DNA of 64,000 nt from G963422705 sp963422705 (lineage in GTDB: Bacteria; Poribacteria; WGA-4E; WGA-3G): the NCBI GenBank assembly GCA_963422705.1, contig OY730443.1, positions 744,001 to 808,000 of the forward strand, read 5' to 3'. Shown here piece by piece: positions 44,634 through 53,656 of this stretch (its first letter is position 1; every line of letters begins with the position of its first letter). The notes under the pieces were generated by a model. It worked only from the letters and a program-made list of their open reading frames with translations. It did no database searches and was not told the DNA's origin. Made by a program: the position numbers and the translations under genes.

Positions 44634-47015
44634 TTGATATACGAAATCAACGTGAATGCCTGCGCGTGGCAGGGAAAAATGGACTGCTTAAAACACCATC
44701 TATTCAAAAACGTCCTAGTCCTGTTATTTACCATAGGTGCGGTTGATGTCGCTTTCGCCCAAGGAACAGCGCTCCCTAACGTGCCAACAGCATGGTGGAT
44801 TGCCCCTATCGGCGCGCTGATTGCTTTGGGATTTGCGTTCTACTTTTACCGTTCAGTCATGAAGCAGGATGAAGGGAACGACACGATGCGCGAGATTGCG
44901 CAATCTGTACGCGAAGGGGCAATGGCATATCTAAGACAACAATATAAGATAGTTAGCATCGTTTTTGTCGTCCTTTGCCTTATTTTTCTCTTTATGGCAT
45001 TTGTGTTAAAAGCACAAAACCAGGTGATTCCGTTCGCTTTTCTCACCGGCGGATTTTTCTCAGGCTTGTGCGGGTTCTTGGGAATGAAAACCGCGACGAA
45101 TGCTTCCGCCCGGACGACGAGTGCCGCTATGCAAGGGCTCAACGCCGGTTTAAAGGTCGCTTTTCGTGCCGGCGCAGTCATGGGACTCATAGTTGTCGGC
45201 TTCGCCTTGCTTGACATTACCGGATGGTTTTTGATTCTCTACTATCTGTTTCCAAAAGTGTTTCCTGGGTTTTTGGCAGCGAACCCATTGCCGGAAATTA
45301 CCGTCATTATGTTGAGTTTCGGAATGGGGGCTTCAATGCAGGCACTCTTCGCACGCGTCGGCGGGGGAATCTATACAAAAGCCGCAGATGTTGGCGCTGA
45401 CCTCGTCGGAAAGGTTGAGGCCGGAATTCCAGAGGATGATGCAAGGAATCCAGCCGTCATTGCCGATAATGTCGGCGACAACGTTGGGGATGTCGCCGGT
45501 ATGGGCGCAGATTTGTATGAATCGTATGCCGGCTCTATTCTCGCAACGGCCGCGCTTGGTGTCGCCGCCGCCTCCGCCCGAGAACACGGAAACCTTGCCC
45601 TTCAACTCAAATACCTCTCTGCACCCATGATTATTGCCGGTATCGGTGTGATTCTCTCAATTCTTGGAATTTACATGGTGCGCACCAGAGAAGGGGCAAC
45701 AATGAAACAGTTAATGGGTTCGCTTAACCTCGGGATTAATGGGAGTGCACTCGGCATCGCCATCCTATCCATTCCCGTATTGCTGTATCTCGAATTACCT
45801 AACAAATGGCAGGTTTGGGGGGCCATTATCACAGGACTTGTAGCTGGATTGATTATTGGAAAAGTCACGGAGGTGTTTACCTCTCACGATTATGCCCCTA
45901 CACGCGCTATCGCTGCACAAGCGAAAACCGGGCCCGCAACCGTCATTATTGAAGGGATTGCAGTCGGAATGGAATCGACAGCAATCCCTGTTGTAACAAT
46001 TATCGCTGCAGTTGCAGTGAGCTACTACTTACCCGGCGGGGCAAGTGAACCCCTAATGGGACTTTACGGTGTCGGCATCGCCGCCGTCGGAATGCTCGCA
46101 ACTCTCGGCATTACGCTTGCAACGGATGCGTATGGCCCCATTGCTGATAACGCGGGCGGAAATGCTGAAATGGCAGAATTAGATGAGAGTGTCCGCCAAC
46201 GCACCGATCAGCTTGATGCGCTCGGGAACACAACCGCTGCAACCGGCAAAGGGTTCGCTATCGGCTCCGCAGCACTGACTGCACTAGCGCTCCTGGCTGC
46301 TTACTTGGAAGAGGTGCGTTACGGATTAAAGCACCTCGCCGGAGTAGAAACATTAAACATTCCCGGAGAAGGCAGTATTGATACGGTGAAGGTTACGATT
46401 AGCCAATTTATGGCATACTACAACGTTACGTTGATGAATCCACAAGTACTCATCGGGCTGTTCATCGGGGCAGTCATGGCATTCTATTTTTGTGCCTTGA
46501 CAATGAAAGCCGTAGGCAGGGCAGCAGGGGCAATGGTAGAGGAAGTCCGTCGCCAATTTCGCGAAAAACCGGGCATTATGAAACGCCAAGATAAGCCGGA
46601 TTACGCGCGATGCGTTGAAATCTCAACGTTGGGCGCGCAACGAGCAATGATCTTCCCATCGCTCATTGCTATTGTTGTACCCGTCGCCGTCGGATTACTT
46701 TTTAATGTTGCCGGTGTTCTCGGATTACTCGCAGGTGGACTCGCTACAGGTTTTGTTTTAGCAATCATGATGGCAAACGCAGGTGGAGCATGGGATAACG
46801 CCAAAAAATTTATTGAGCAAGGCGCACACGGCGGCAAAAACTCTGACGCGCACAAAGCCACTATCGTTGGAGATACCGTCGGAGATCCTTTCAAAGATAC
46901 ATCAGGCCCTTCGCTGAATATCTTAATTAAACTGATGTCCATGGTTTCAGTTGTATTTGCGGGCCTCATCGCCAAATATGGAGGGCTGATGAGCAACTGG
47001 TTGGGCATGCAGTAA
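44634..47015 (+). CDS. hppA: Membrane-bound ion-pumping pyrophosphatase, K+-dependent type
   Basis: 793 residues with about 16 hydrophobic helices. Pyrophosphate-site motifs are GADLVGKVEAGIPEDDARNP, ADNVGDNVGDVAGMGADL and the C-terminal VGDTVGDPFKDTSGPSLN. In GNTTAATGKGFAIGSAAL (~residues 529-547) alanine stands where K+-independent enzymes have lysine, so this belongs to the K+-dependent subfamily, which includes Na+ and H+ pumps; the ion cannot be decided here. The N-terminus has an extra hydrophobic, signal-like segment (LLFTIGAVDVAFAQG). The TTG start is supported by GAGGAG 7 bases upstream, inside the end of folC. It uses PPi from biosynthesis to energise the inner membrane. Confidence 0.93.
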   Translation: MIYEINVNACAWQGKMDCLKHHLFKNVLVLLFTIGAVDVAFAQGTALPNVPTAWWIAPIGALIALGFAFYFYRSVMKQDEGNDTMREIAQSVREGAMAYLRQQYKIVSIVFVVLCLIFLFMAFVLKAQNQVIPFAFLTGGFFSGLCGFLGMKTATNASARTTSAAMQGLNAGLKVAFRAGAVMGLIVVGFALLDITGWFLILYYLFPKVFPGFLAANPLPEITVIMLSFGMGASMQALFARVGGGIYTKAADVGADLVGKVEAGIPEDDARNPAVIADNVGDNVGDVAGMGADLYESYAGSILATAALGVAAASAREHGNLALQLKYLSAPMIIAGIGVILSILGIYMVRTREGATMKQLMGSLNLGINGSALGIAILSIPVLLYLELPNKWQVWGAIITGLVAGLIIGKVTEVFTSHDYAPTRAIAAQAKTGPATVIIEGIAVGMESTAIPVVTIIAAVAVSYYLPGGASEPLMGLYGVGIAAVGMLATLGITLATDAYGPIADNAGGNAEMAELDESVRQRTDQLDALGNTTAATGKGFAIGSAALTALALLAAYLEEVRYGLKHLAGVETLNIPGEGSIDTVKVTISQFMAYYNVTLMNPQVLIGLFIGAVMAFYFCALTMKAVGRAAGAMVEEVRRQFREKPGIMKRQDKPDYARCVEISTLGAQRAMIFPSLIAIVVPVAVGLLFNVAGVLGLLAGGLATGFVLAIMMANAGGAWDNAKKFIEQGAHGGKNSDAHKATIVGDTVGDPFKDTSGPSLNILIKLMSMVSVVFAGLIAKYGGLMSNWLGMQ

Positions 47016-47126
47016 TCCTAAATTTTATTCGGCAAAATTATCGGAGCATTCGCTGTAGAGTCAGATGCAATATCTGCTGAAACTGGCTTTAGGATTTTTA
47101 ATGCAATTTTTTAGGAGAAGAGAAAA

Positions 47127-48806
47127 ATGTCAAATAAACTCAAACCCCGGAGTTATGCGATTACCGATGGTCCGGAACGCGCTGCCGCCAGGACTATGCT
47201 CATGTTCGGGGACGGTGGACTCTCGCCCGAAGAACTGGATAAACCGATTATCGGTGTGGCTAATACCTGGATAGAAATTGGGCCATGCAATTTTCATCTG
47301 AGGCGACTTGCGGCAAAAGTTAAAGAAGGAATTCGGGCCGCTGGGGGAACCCCCCTTGAATTTAACACCGTCAGCATATCCGATGGAATTACGATGGGCA
47401 CCGAAGGAATGAAAACTTCGCTAATCAGCCGGGAAATTATCGCAGATTCAATTGAACTGGTTTCTATCGGCAACATGTTTGATGCCGTTGTCACGCTCTG
47501 TGGATGTGATAAAACCGTCCCCGGTACTGTGATGGCATTAGCACGTTTGGATATACCATCATTGACACTTTATGGCGGTTCTATTATGCCAGGCAATTTC
47601 CAAGGGCGAAATGTCACAATCCAAGACGTGTTTGAAGCTGTTGGGCAGCACGCTGAAGGTACCATAACCGTTGAGGAACTTGATGACTTGATTAGCAAAG
47701 GCTGTCCGGGGCCCGGGGCCTGTGGGGGGCAATTTACCGCGAATACAATGGCAACAGCCGTCGAAATGTTGGGGATTGCCCCAATGGGGAGTGGGAGTGT
47801 ACCGGCTGTTGCAGCAGATAAGGATGATGTTGCCTATAAAGCAGGGGAACTCATCATGGATATCCTTGCAGCGGATTTGAGGCCAAGTCAGATTATTACG
47901 CGCAAATCACTTGAAAATGCAATCACGTCCGTTGCAGCGACTGGCGGTTCTACCAACGGTATTCTGCACCTGCTTGCAATTGCGCACGAAGCACAGGTTC
48001 CATTGAATCTTGAAGATTTTCACGCAATTAGTCAAAAGACGCCTGTGTTAGCTGACCTCAAGCCCGGCGGGCAATTTGTTGCAACAGAACTCTATCAGGC
48101 AGGCGGAATTCAATTGCTCGCGAAACGGCTCGCAGAAGCCGGTTTGCTACACACCGATGAACTCACAGTTACCGGCAAAACCGTTGGTGAAGAAGCAAAT
48201 AATGCAATAGAAACCGAGAAGCAACGGGTTGTATTGCCAATAGATGCACCACTCAAACCGACAGGTGGATTTGCTATTCTCAGGGGGAACCTTGCTCCGG
48301 ATGGATGTGTTATCAAGTTGGCAGGACAGAACAAGAAAGTCCATCGCGGGCCAGTGAGGCTCTTTGAACGCGAAGAAGATACCTTTGCGGCGATTAAAGG
48401 TGGGGAAATTAAGCCCGGTGATGTTGTCGCTATCCGTTACGAAGGGCCTACTGGCGGCCCCGGCATGCGGGAGATGCTCGGCGTCACGGCCGCAATCGTA
48501 GGGGCAGAGCTTAGTGAAGATGTTGCGCTGTTAACCGACGGCAGATTCTCCGGAGCAACACACGGATTCATGATTTGCCACGTCGCGCCAGAAGCCGCTA
48601 AGGGTGGACCGATTGCTATTCTTGAAGAGGGAGATAGTGTCGTCATTGATGTCGAAAACCGGACGCTTGACGTTGAACTCACCCAGGCCGAAATTCAGGA
48701 ACGGCTGCAGAAGTGGAGTGCTCCTCAGCCACGCTACACCCGGGGAGTCATGGCAAAATACGCGAATTCGGTTTCATCCGCATCTGAAGGGGCGGTGACG
48801 GGATAG
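47127..48806 (+). CDS. ilvD: Dihydroxy-acid dehydratase
   Basis: 559 residues, the normal length. Iron-sulfur cluster cysteines are visible in CNFHLRRLA, TLCGCDKTVPG and CPGPGACGGQFTANTMA. The C-terminal half carries GPTGGPGMREML and LTDGRFSGATHGF. It makes 2-keto acids in valine, leucine and isoleucine synthesis in the cytosol. ATG 47127 follows TTAGGAGAAG. It comes 111 bases after hppA on the same strand; whether it is in the same transcript is unclear. Confidence 0.95.
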   Translation: MSNKLKPRSYAITDGPERAAARTMLMFGDGGLSPEELDKPIIGVANTWIEIGPCNFHLRRLAAKVKEGIRAAGGTPLEFNTVSISDGITMGTEGMKTSLISREIIADSIELVSIGNMFDAVVTLCGCDKTVPGTVMALARLDIPSLTLYGGSIMPGNFQGRNVTIQDVFEAVGQHAEGTITVEELDDLISKGCPGPGACGGQFTANTMATAVEMLGIAPMGSGSVPAVAADKDDVAYKAGELIMDILAADLRPSQIITRKSLENAITSVAATGGSTNGILHLLAIAHEAQVPLNLEDFHAISQKTPVLADLKPGGQFVATELYQAGGIQLLAKRLAEAGLLHTDELTVTGKTVGEEANNAIETEKQRVVLPIDAPLKPTGGFAILRGNLAPDGCVIKLAGQNKKVHRGPVRLFEREEDTFAAIKGGEIKPGDVVAIRYEGPTGGPGMREMLGVTAAIVGAELSEDVALLTDGRFSGATHGFMICHVAPEAAKGGPIAILEEGDSVVIDVENRTLDVELTQAEIQERLQKWSAPQPRYTRGVMAKYANSVSSASEGAVTG

Positions 48807-48896
48807 GAAGAAGATTAGGAAATAAAGAGAAATATCTCATGATAACCCAATTCGCGCGTGGCGTGCCGCTTTTGAGGGTAATTTGCGCCATGAGAT

Positions 48897-49591
48897 TCAA
48901 ACTGATTTTATGTAAGGCGCCAGGTTAATCCCCGGATATGCATCGGCGAGACGGCCCAATGTCACTCCTGTATAGTAGCTATCGCCCGGGGGAGGCCACC
49001 CAAGTACACAACGCACTTCAGGCGTGGTTTGCGTTACGAATTTCATGTATTGCAGGCTCGCCTATCCGGGCACTGGCCTGGTTGTCTGACACCAGTCGGC
49101 ATTGTCAGCGCGGTGGAAGTGATATCCCATCCAAGCACGCTATGCGGGGGCAAAGGTGAGTTTGTGGCATTATCAATATGATACCCTTGCCAAGGATGCT
49201 CACTATAGCGAGTGTCCGTCAGCCCCTTGCGAACGAAAATTTGCCCATAACCGAGCCGAATTTCATCAGTATTTAACAACTGCCGTGCAATTGCTAAATA
49301 GGTACGGTTTTCTAATAGCTTATCGACTGCCTCAAGTCCCGTTGGAAAATGCAGTACTTTCCCAAAAGGAGCGGCAAGCCGTTGCATCGGATTAACCTTT
49401 TCGTACGCCTGTTTGAGTTCCCTAGGTTGCTCCTCCCATTTATCGCGATATTCCGCATAGGTTAACCCATCATAGGCATTTCGTTCAATTGCCACCAATG
49501 CCGCGGAGATAATTTCAGGCAGGAAAACGTTCGGCACAACAAGCGCCCCGTCACGTTTCCAGGCTTCTAACTGCTCATCTGTGAGTTTCAT
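48897..49591 (-). pseudogene. PhyH-family dioxygenase gene with internal deletion and frameshift
   Basis: ATG 49591 (AGAGGAG upstream) opens a good PhyH N-terminus (MKLTDEQLEAWKRDGALVV ...), including the first two iron ligands H138 and D140 (GYHIDNATN). The homology stops soon after residue 150 and the frame ends at 49043. The typical PhyH C-terminus then appears in another frame at 48897-49061: LQYMKFVTQTTPEVRCVL, then GWPPPGDSYYTGVTLG and the YPGINLAPY ending. The section with the distal histidine and the 2-oxoglutarate arginine is missing, so an internal deletion inactivated the gene. It lies 55 bases after the RmlB-like gene on the same strand. Confidence 0.8.
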
Positions 49592-49646
49592 GGAATCTCC
49601 TCTCTTTATAGAGTTATGCAAGAACGCCTGTCCTACAAAAACGTAT

Positions 49647-50678
49647 CTACTCGTGTAAATCTCCCCATTTATCTTCTTGAATTGACGTTTTATCTGTTTT
49701 CCGTTGAATTGTTTCCCACCATTCGCGGTTTTTGAGATACCACTGAATCGTCTGCCGCAGCCCGTATTCAAAATCAATCGTGGGCTTCCATCCTAAACTC
49801 CGACGAATTTTTTCCGAATCCAAAAGATACCGGCAATCGTGTGCCGGCCTGTCGGGAACGTACATCTTTAGCCCCTTAGATTTGTTGACGGTTTGTAAGA
49901 TAAAATCGGTAATCTCTTCAATGCTTTTTTCCACACCACTACCGATATTATAAGTCTCCCCCGCTTTTCCGTTGTGAATAACTAATGCAATAGCATCGCA
50001 ATGATCTTGTACATGCAGCCATTCTCGCCGGTTATGACTGCTTTGATAGAGCGTGAGCGGTTTGTCTTGTATCGCGTTCGTCGTAAAAAGCGGAATCAAT
50101 TTTTCCGGATGCTGATAGGGGCCATAGTTATTAGAGCAGTTAGAAATCGTTATAGGTACCCCGAAACTGTGGAAGTAGGCATTTACGAGATGTTCAGCCG
50201 CTGCTTTTGATGCATTGTAAGGTGTCTGAGGGCGGTAAGGGGCAGTTTCGGTAAAGGCATCGGGTGATTCTAATGGCAGCTCACCATAGACTTCACAAGT
50301 TGAGATATGGTGGAAGCGATGCACGCTGTATTTTCGGGCAGCATCTAATAATATCTGTGTGCCGATGACGTTTGTTTGAAAAAAACGTTGCGGTTGTAGA
50401 ATCGCACGGCTATTATGGGACTCAGCCGCAAAATTGACGATGACATCCGGGCGGTGGGTTTTCAACACATCTTCAATAAATACTGCATCCAGAATGTCTC
50501 CATGTGCGAAGCAGTAACGCTCGGAATAACGTTCTACTATGTCCGTAAGATTCGATAGATTTCCCGCGTATGTGAGCCGGTCAAGGTTAACAATCGTGTC
50601 ATCCGGATAGCGGCGCAACCAGTACCGGATGAAATTCGTACCGATAAATCCTGCTCCTCCCGTGACGAGTAATTTCAT
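49647..50678 (-). CDS. RmlB-like NDP-sugar dehydratase/epimerase (SDR), catalytic triad altered
   Basis: 343 residues of the extended SDR family, closest by eye to dTDP-glucose 4,6-dehydratase. It has the NAD motif GGAGFIGTNFIRYWL, YxxxK in PYNASKAAAEHL, NCSNNYGPYQHPEKLIPLF, RREWLHVQDHCDAI and ETYNIGSG. In true RmlB the segment after the fourth strand is STDEVYG, where the Asp protonates the leaving C6 hydroxyl; here it is STCEVYG (Cys128). The family AAESHVDRS is AAESHNSRA. It may thus act on a different sugar or catalyse only part of the reaction. No rmlA, rmlC or rmlD genes adjoin it. It has its own promoter at 50870-50899. Confidence 0.85.
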   Translation of the reverse strand: MKLLVTGGAGFIGTNFIRYWLRRYPDDTIVNLDRLTYAGNLSNLTDIVERYSERYCFAHGDILDAVFIEDVLKTHRPDVIVNFAAESHNSRAILQPQRFFQTNVIGTQILLDAARKYSVHRFHHISTCEVYGELPLESPDAFTETAPYRPQTPYNASKAAAEHLVNAYFHSFGVPITISNCSNNYGPYQHPEKLIPLFTTNAIQDKPLTLYQSSHNRREWLHVQDHCDAIALVIHNGKAGETYNIGSGVEKSIEEITDFILQTVNKSKGLKMYVPDRPAHDCRYLLDSEKIRRSLGWKPTIDFEYGLRQTIQWYLKNREWWETIQRKTDKTSIQEDKWGDLHE

Positions 50679-50869
50679 GCGGTTCCTCCTCCCAAGGAAT
50701 CAAATTAGGTTATTTGAGTTCAGAATCTCGGCGTTGTGTCCAACTCAAGTTTAGGGATTCAACCGAGTTGAGCAGGGTATATTGAATTTGTCCAATTCTG
50801 TCTGTTTAGAAAGGATAAAGGGGGATATGTGCCCTTTTCCCGCGCTAAGGTAGCAAGCAACATACCTAC

Positions 50870-50899
50870 ATTTTATCAGAAATATGCAAGGTATGTCAA
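50870..50899 (-). promoter_or_regulatory. Promoter of the RmlB-like gene (minus strand)
   Basis: Read on the minus strand: TTGACA (50899-50894), 18-base spacer, TAAAAT (50875-50870). It leaves a ~190-base leader before the ATG at 50678, in which no riboswitch was recognised. The 491-base gap 50679-51169 holds this promoter, the divergent one at 50979 and no gene. Confidence 0.65.
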
Positions 50900-50978
50900 C
50901 TAAGTTTCGGTTAAATTTAGCACCATAAATCTGACAATTTCTTAAAACTGAATGACTCTGATGAACCTTGAAAGTAGG

Positions 50979-51007
50979 TTGACAAGTTTCGTGGTACACT
51001 GTAAAAT
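50979..51007 (+). promoter_or_regulatory. Promoter of the metallopeptidase/TPR-kinase operon
   Basis: TTGACA (50979-50984), 17-base spacer, TAAAAT (51002-51007), giving a ~160-base leader before the ATG at 51170. Confidence 0.7.
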
Positions 51008-51169
51008 AATATAATCACTCTTATTAAAGATTGGTGTGACTTGATTCAGAATGAAAAGGTATTTTGGGCTAACCGAATATAACGATGCGATTCGATTTCT
51101 AACCCTAAGAACCGCGCTTAAACGGAAAATCGGCATAAAAGTTTTTCGTTAGGTAACTCCGAATACATC

Positions 51170-53656
51170 ATGCATAAAACCTTCGTTTTTTGGTTCTGGT
51201 TAATCGGATTCAGCGTCCTGGCGCTGCTCTTGGCGAACGTGCCCCTCTTTAACATCCTCGGCTATGAGTACAGTGCTATCATAGCACTTGCAATTTCATT
51301 TGTCGGTGCGTTTATGGCAATAACAACGCTACGAGAGATAAAACGTGACCCGGGGGGCTTGACAGGTTCATCAAATCGCGTCGTGCTGCGTTCATTTTGG
51401 CTGGCACTGCGCATCAATATTGTCCTGCTGATGGCACCGTTAGGGATTATTCTTCTCAATGCGTTTCGCGTTCAGAACTGCGATATTAGTGATGGATTGC
51501 TATTTTTCGGGTTACTGCCCGGAATTAGTTGTCTGTATTCGAGTGCCGCCGGTATTTTCCTTGGGGTATATTTTCAGCAGCGGTGGAAAGCATACACCAC
51601 CTACGTGGGGTACATTTTTCTCACATTCGTTCCGTTAGTGATTAACGTCGTGTTTCATCCACCTGTGTTTGCGTATCATGCGACGTTCGGCTATTTCCCG
51701 GGGCCGATTTACGACGAACAGATTGCTATAACCCCTACCTTGCTCATTGCGCGAACGTTCACGTTGTTAGGAGCTTTGTTATTTTTAACGCTCGCTGCTG
51801 TCAATTGTGAAATTAGCCGGAAGACAGCATTGATGCCGCAATTCAGATGGCGTAACCTTTTACAATTTCGGAAAACTGGGCAAATCGGGGTTTACCTGCT
51901 AGCTTTCGTTACGCTGGGTGCCTATTTCAGCGCTGGAACCTTGGGAATTCGCCCAACACGAGGAGATATTGAGCGAAAACTTGGTGGTTTCCATGAAACC
52001 GAACACTTTGAAATCTATTATGACACAACCCTTGAAAACGATATCGCGCTCATTGCTGCGGACTGTGAATTTCAATATTCCGAATTAACCGACTATTTAG
52101 GTGACTCCCTACAGGACAAGGTGCGCGCCTATATATATGCTTCCCCGGACCAAAAAAAGCAGTTAATTGGAGCATACTATACATCTGTTGAGGATCCGTT
52201 TGGGCACGGGTTCCATATTCACGCACAGGGCTTCCCCCACCCGGTGTTAAAACATGAATTAGCACACGTGTTCACTGTCCCCTGGTCACCGGTGAAGGTG
52301 AGCCTCAAGATAGGGCTTCATGAAGGCATTGCCGTGGCAGCAGATTGGGATGAGGGAAAACTGACAGGCCACCAATGGGCAAAAGCGATGCATCAATTGG
52401 AGATGGCACCTTCGCTTTCGGCAATCATGGGTATTGGGTTTTGGGGGCATGCGGGTGCCCGCAGCTACCTACTTGCAGGCTCCTTTGTACGCTTCCTTGT
52501 TGATACCTACGGGATAGAAAAATTCAAACGGGTTTTTCCATTCGGCCATTTTGAGAAATATTACGGGCGTACATCCCAGGGAAAAGACTTAGGCGCCCTA
52601 GAGGCTGAATGGCTTGAATTTCTAAAGAACGTTCCAGTGTCGAATGCAGCGTTGGCTTACGCGAAAGACAGGTTAAAGCGCGGAAGTATCTTTGAGCAAA
52701 CGTGTGCGCATGAAATCGCAGAATTACGAAATACCGCTTGGCAGTCATACTTTCGAAAAGATTTCGCGAATGCGACGAAAACGTTTGAACGGATACTCTC
52801 TTTTGAGCCCGGTCCTGGTTCTCCGGAAGGAACGCTTAACGACAAGGAATTGCCAATTAAGCCGGATACAAAAAATTTACGGGATTTACGTGGCCTTATG
52901 TTCAGCGTATATCGGATGAAGGACTATGAACGGGCGTTATCCCTTGCAAATCACCTGATAACTGAAGAGAATGCGAGGTTTGCTACAGAAGCAAGGCAGC
53001 TGAAAGGAGATATCCACTGGCTGAGGGATGAGTATGAAGAGGCACGGAGAACGTACACAATGCTAAATCGGCAGGGCGCGCTTGCCTTGAAGCATGGAAC
53101 TCTTCAGAATAATGCTATCAAGCGGCTTGCTGCGCTCTCCTATCCGTCAGTAAAAGTTATTTCTGGCGATAAGGTTTCCTTACCCGAACTGCTTCGCGTT
53201 GCACTGATTGAATCTAACAGCACTGCTGAAAAGATGGCATATTTATTCGTTTGTCAACAAGCGGTACCAGATGAGTGGTTAGCCTATTTCTTGGCAGCGG
53301 AGCTCCTTCATAAAGAGGAGGCATGGGACATCAGCAACCGATATCTCCAGCATGCTGTCGTAATAGGGCGCAAGGAGCTGGAAATGATAGCCCCACAACT
53401 TTTGGTAGAAGCCCAAAGGTTAACAGGAATTAATGCATATCGACTAGCGTTTCAAGCTAGCGAAGCGAGCGTTACCCAGCGTTACAAAGTTTCCAAAAAA
53501 GCCTTTTTGGAAATCGCCATGAAGGAAACACTCCCGTTAGGAACTGTTATGCAGGCACAGACATGGATACGCCGGTGTCAATGGGCAGAGAAAACTATCA
53601 AGCTGAAGGAGATCGGAAAAGACGAATCCCCAGGATACGAATTGGAGGAACCATGA
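51170..53656 (+). CDS. Membrane protein with gluzincin-like HExxH peptidase domain and TPR region
   Basis: 828 residues. The first ~265 contain about seven hydrophobic helices. A peptidase MA-like domain follows: TEHFEIYYDTTLENDI opens it, HELAH (H362, E363, H366) is the zinc motif and E385 in GLHEGIAVAAD suits the third ligand. The C-terminal ~300 residues have TPR-like helices (WQSYFRKDFANATKTFERIL, MFSVYRMKDYERALSLANH, EYEEARRTYTMLNRQGAL). It is likely an inner-membrane protein with an extracytoplasmic peptidase domain; its target is unknown. The 3' end overlaps the next gene by ATGA, so this protein and the sugar kinase/pyrophosphorylase fusion are made together. The Shine-Dalgarno sequence is weak. 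Confidence 0.75.
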   Translation: MHKTFVFWFWLIGFSVLALLLANVPLFNILGYEYSAIIALAISFVGAFMAITTLREIKRDPGGLTGSSNRVVLRSFWLALRINIVLLMAPLGIILLNAFRVQNCDISDGLLFFGLLPGISCLYSSAAGIFLGVYFQQRWKAYTTYVGYIFLTFVPLVINVVFHPPVFAYHATFGYFPGPIYDEQIAITPTLLIARTFTLLGALLFLTLAAVNCEISRKTALMPQFRWRNLLQFRKTGQIGVYLLAFVTLGAYFSAGTLGIRPTRGDIERKLGGFHETEHFEIYYDTTLENDIALIAADCEFQYSELTDYLGDSLQDKVRAYIYASPDQKKQLIGAYYTSVEDPFGHGFHIHAQGFPHPVLKHELAHVFTVPWSPVKVSLKIGLHEGIAVAADWDEGKLTGHQWAKAMHQLEMAPSLSAIMGIGFWGHAGARSYLLAGSFVRFLVDTYGIEKFKRVFPFGHFEKYYGRTSQGKDLGALEAEWLEFLKNVPVSNAALAYAKDRLKRGSIFEQTCAHEIAELRNTAWQSYFRKDFANATKTFERILSFEPGPGSPEGTLNDKELPIKPDTKNLRDLRGLMFSVYRMKDYERALSLANHLITEENARFATEARQLKGDIHWLRDEYEEARRTYTMLNRQGALALKHGTLQNNAIKRLAALSYPSVKVISGDKVSLPELLRVALIESNSTAEKMAYLFVCQQAVPDEWLAYFLAAELLHKEEAWDISNRYLQHAVVIGRKELEMIAPQLLVEAQRLTGINAYRLAFQASEASVTQRYKVSKKAFLEIAMKETLPLGTVMQAQTWIRRCQWAEKTIKLKEIGKDESPGYELEEP

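Noticed and set aside
50751..51136. Short minus-strand frames in the intergenic region
   Set aside because: They overlap two divergent promoters, lack Shine-Dalgarno sites and resemble no family.
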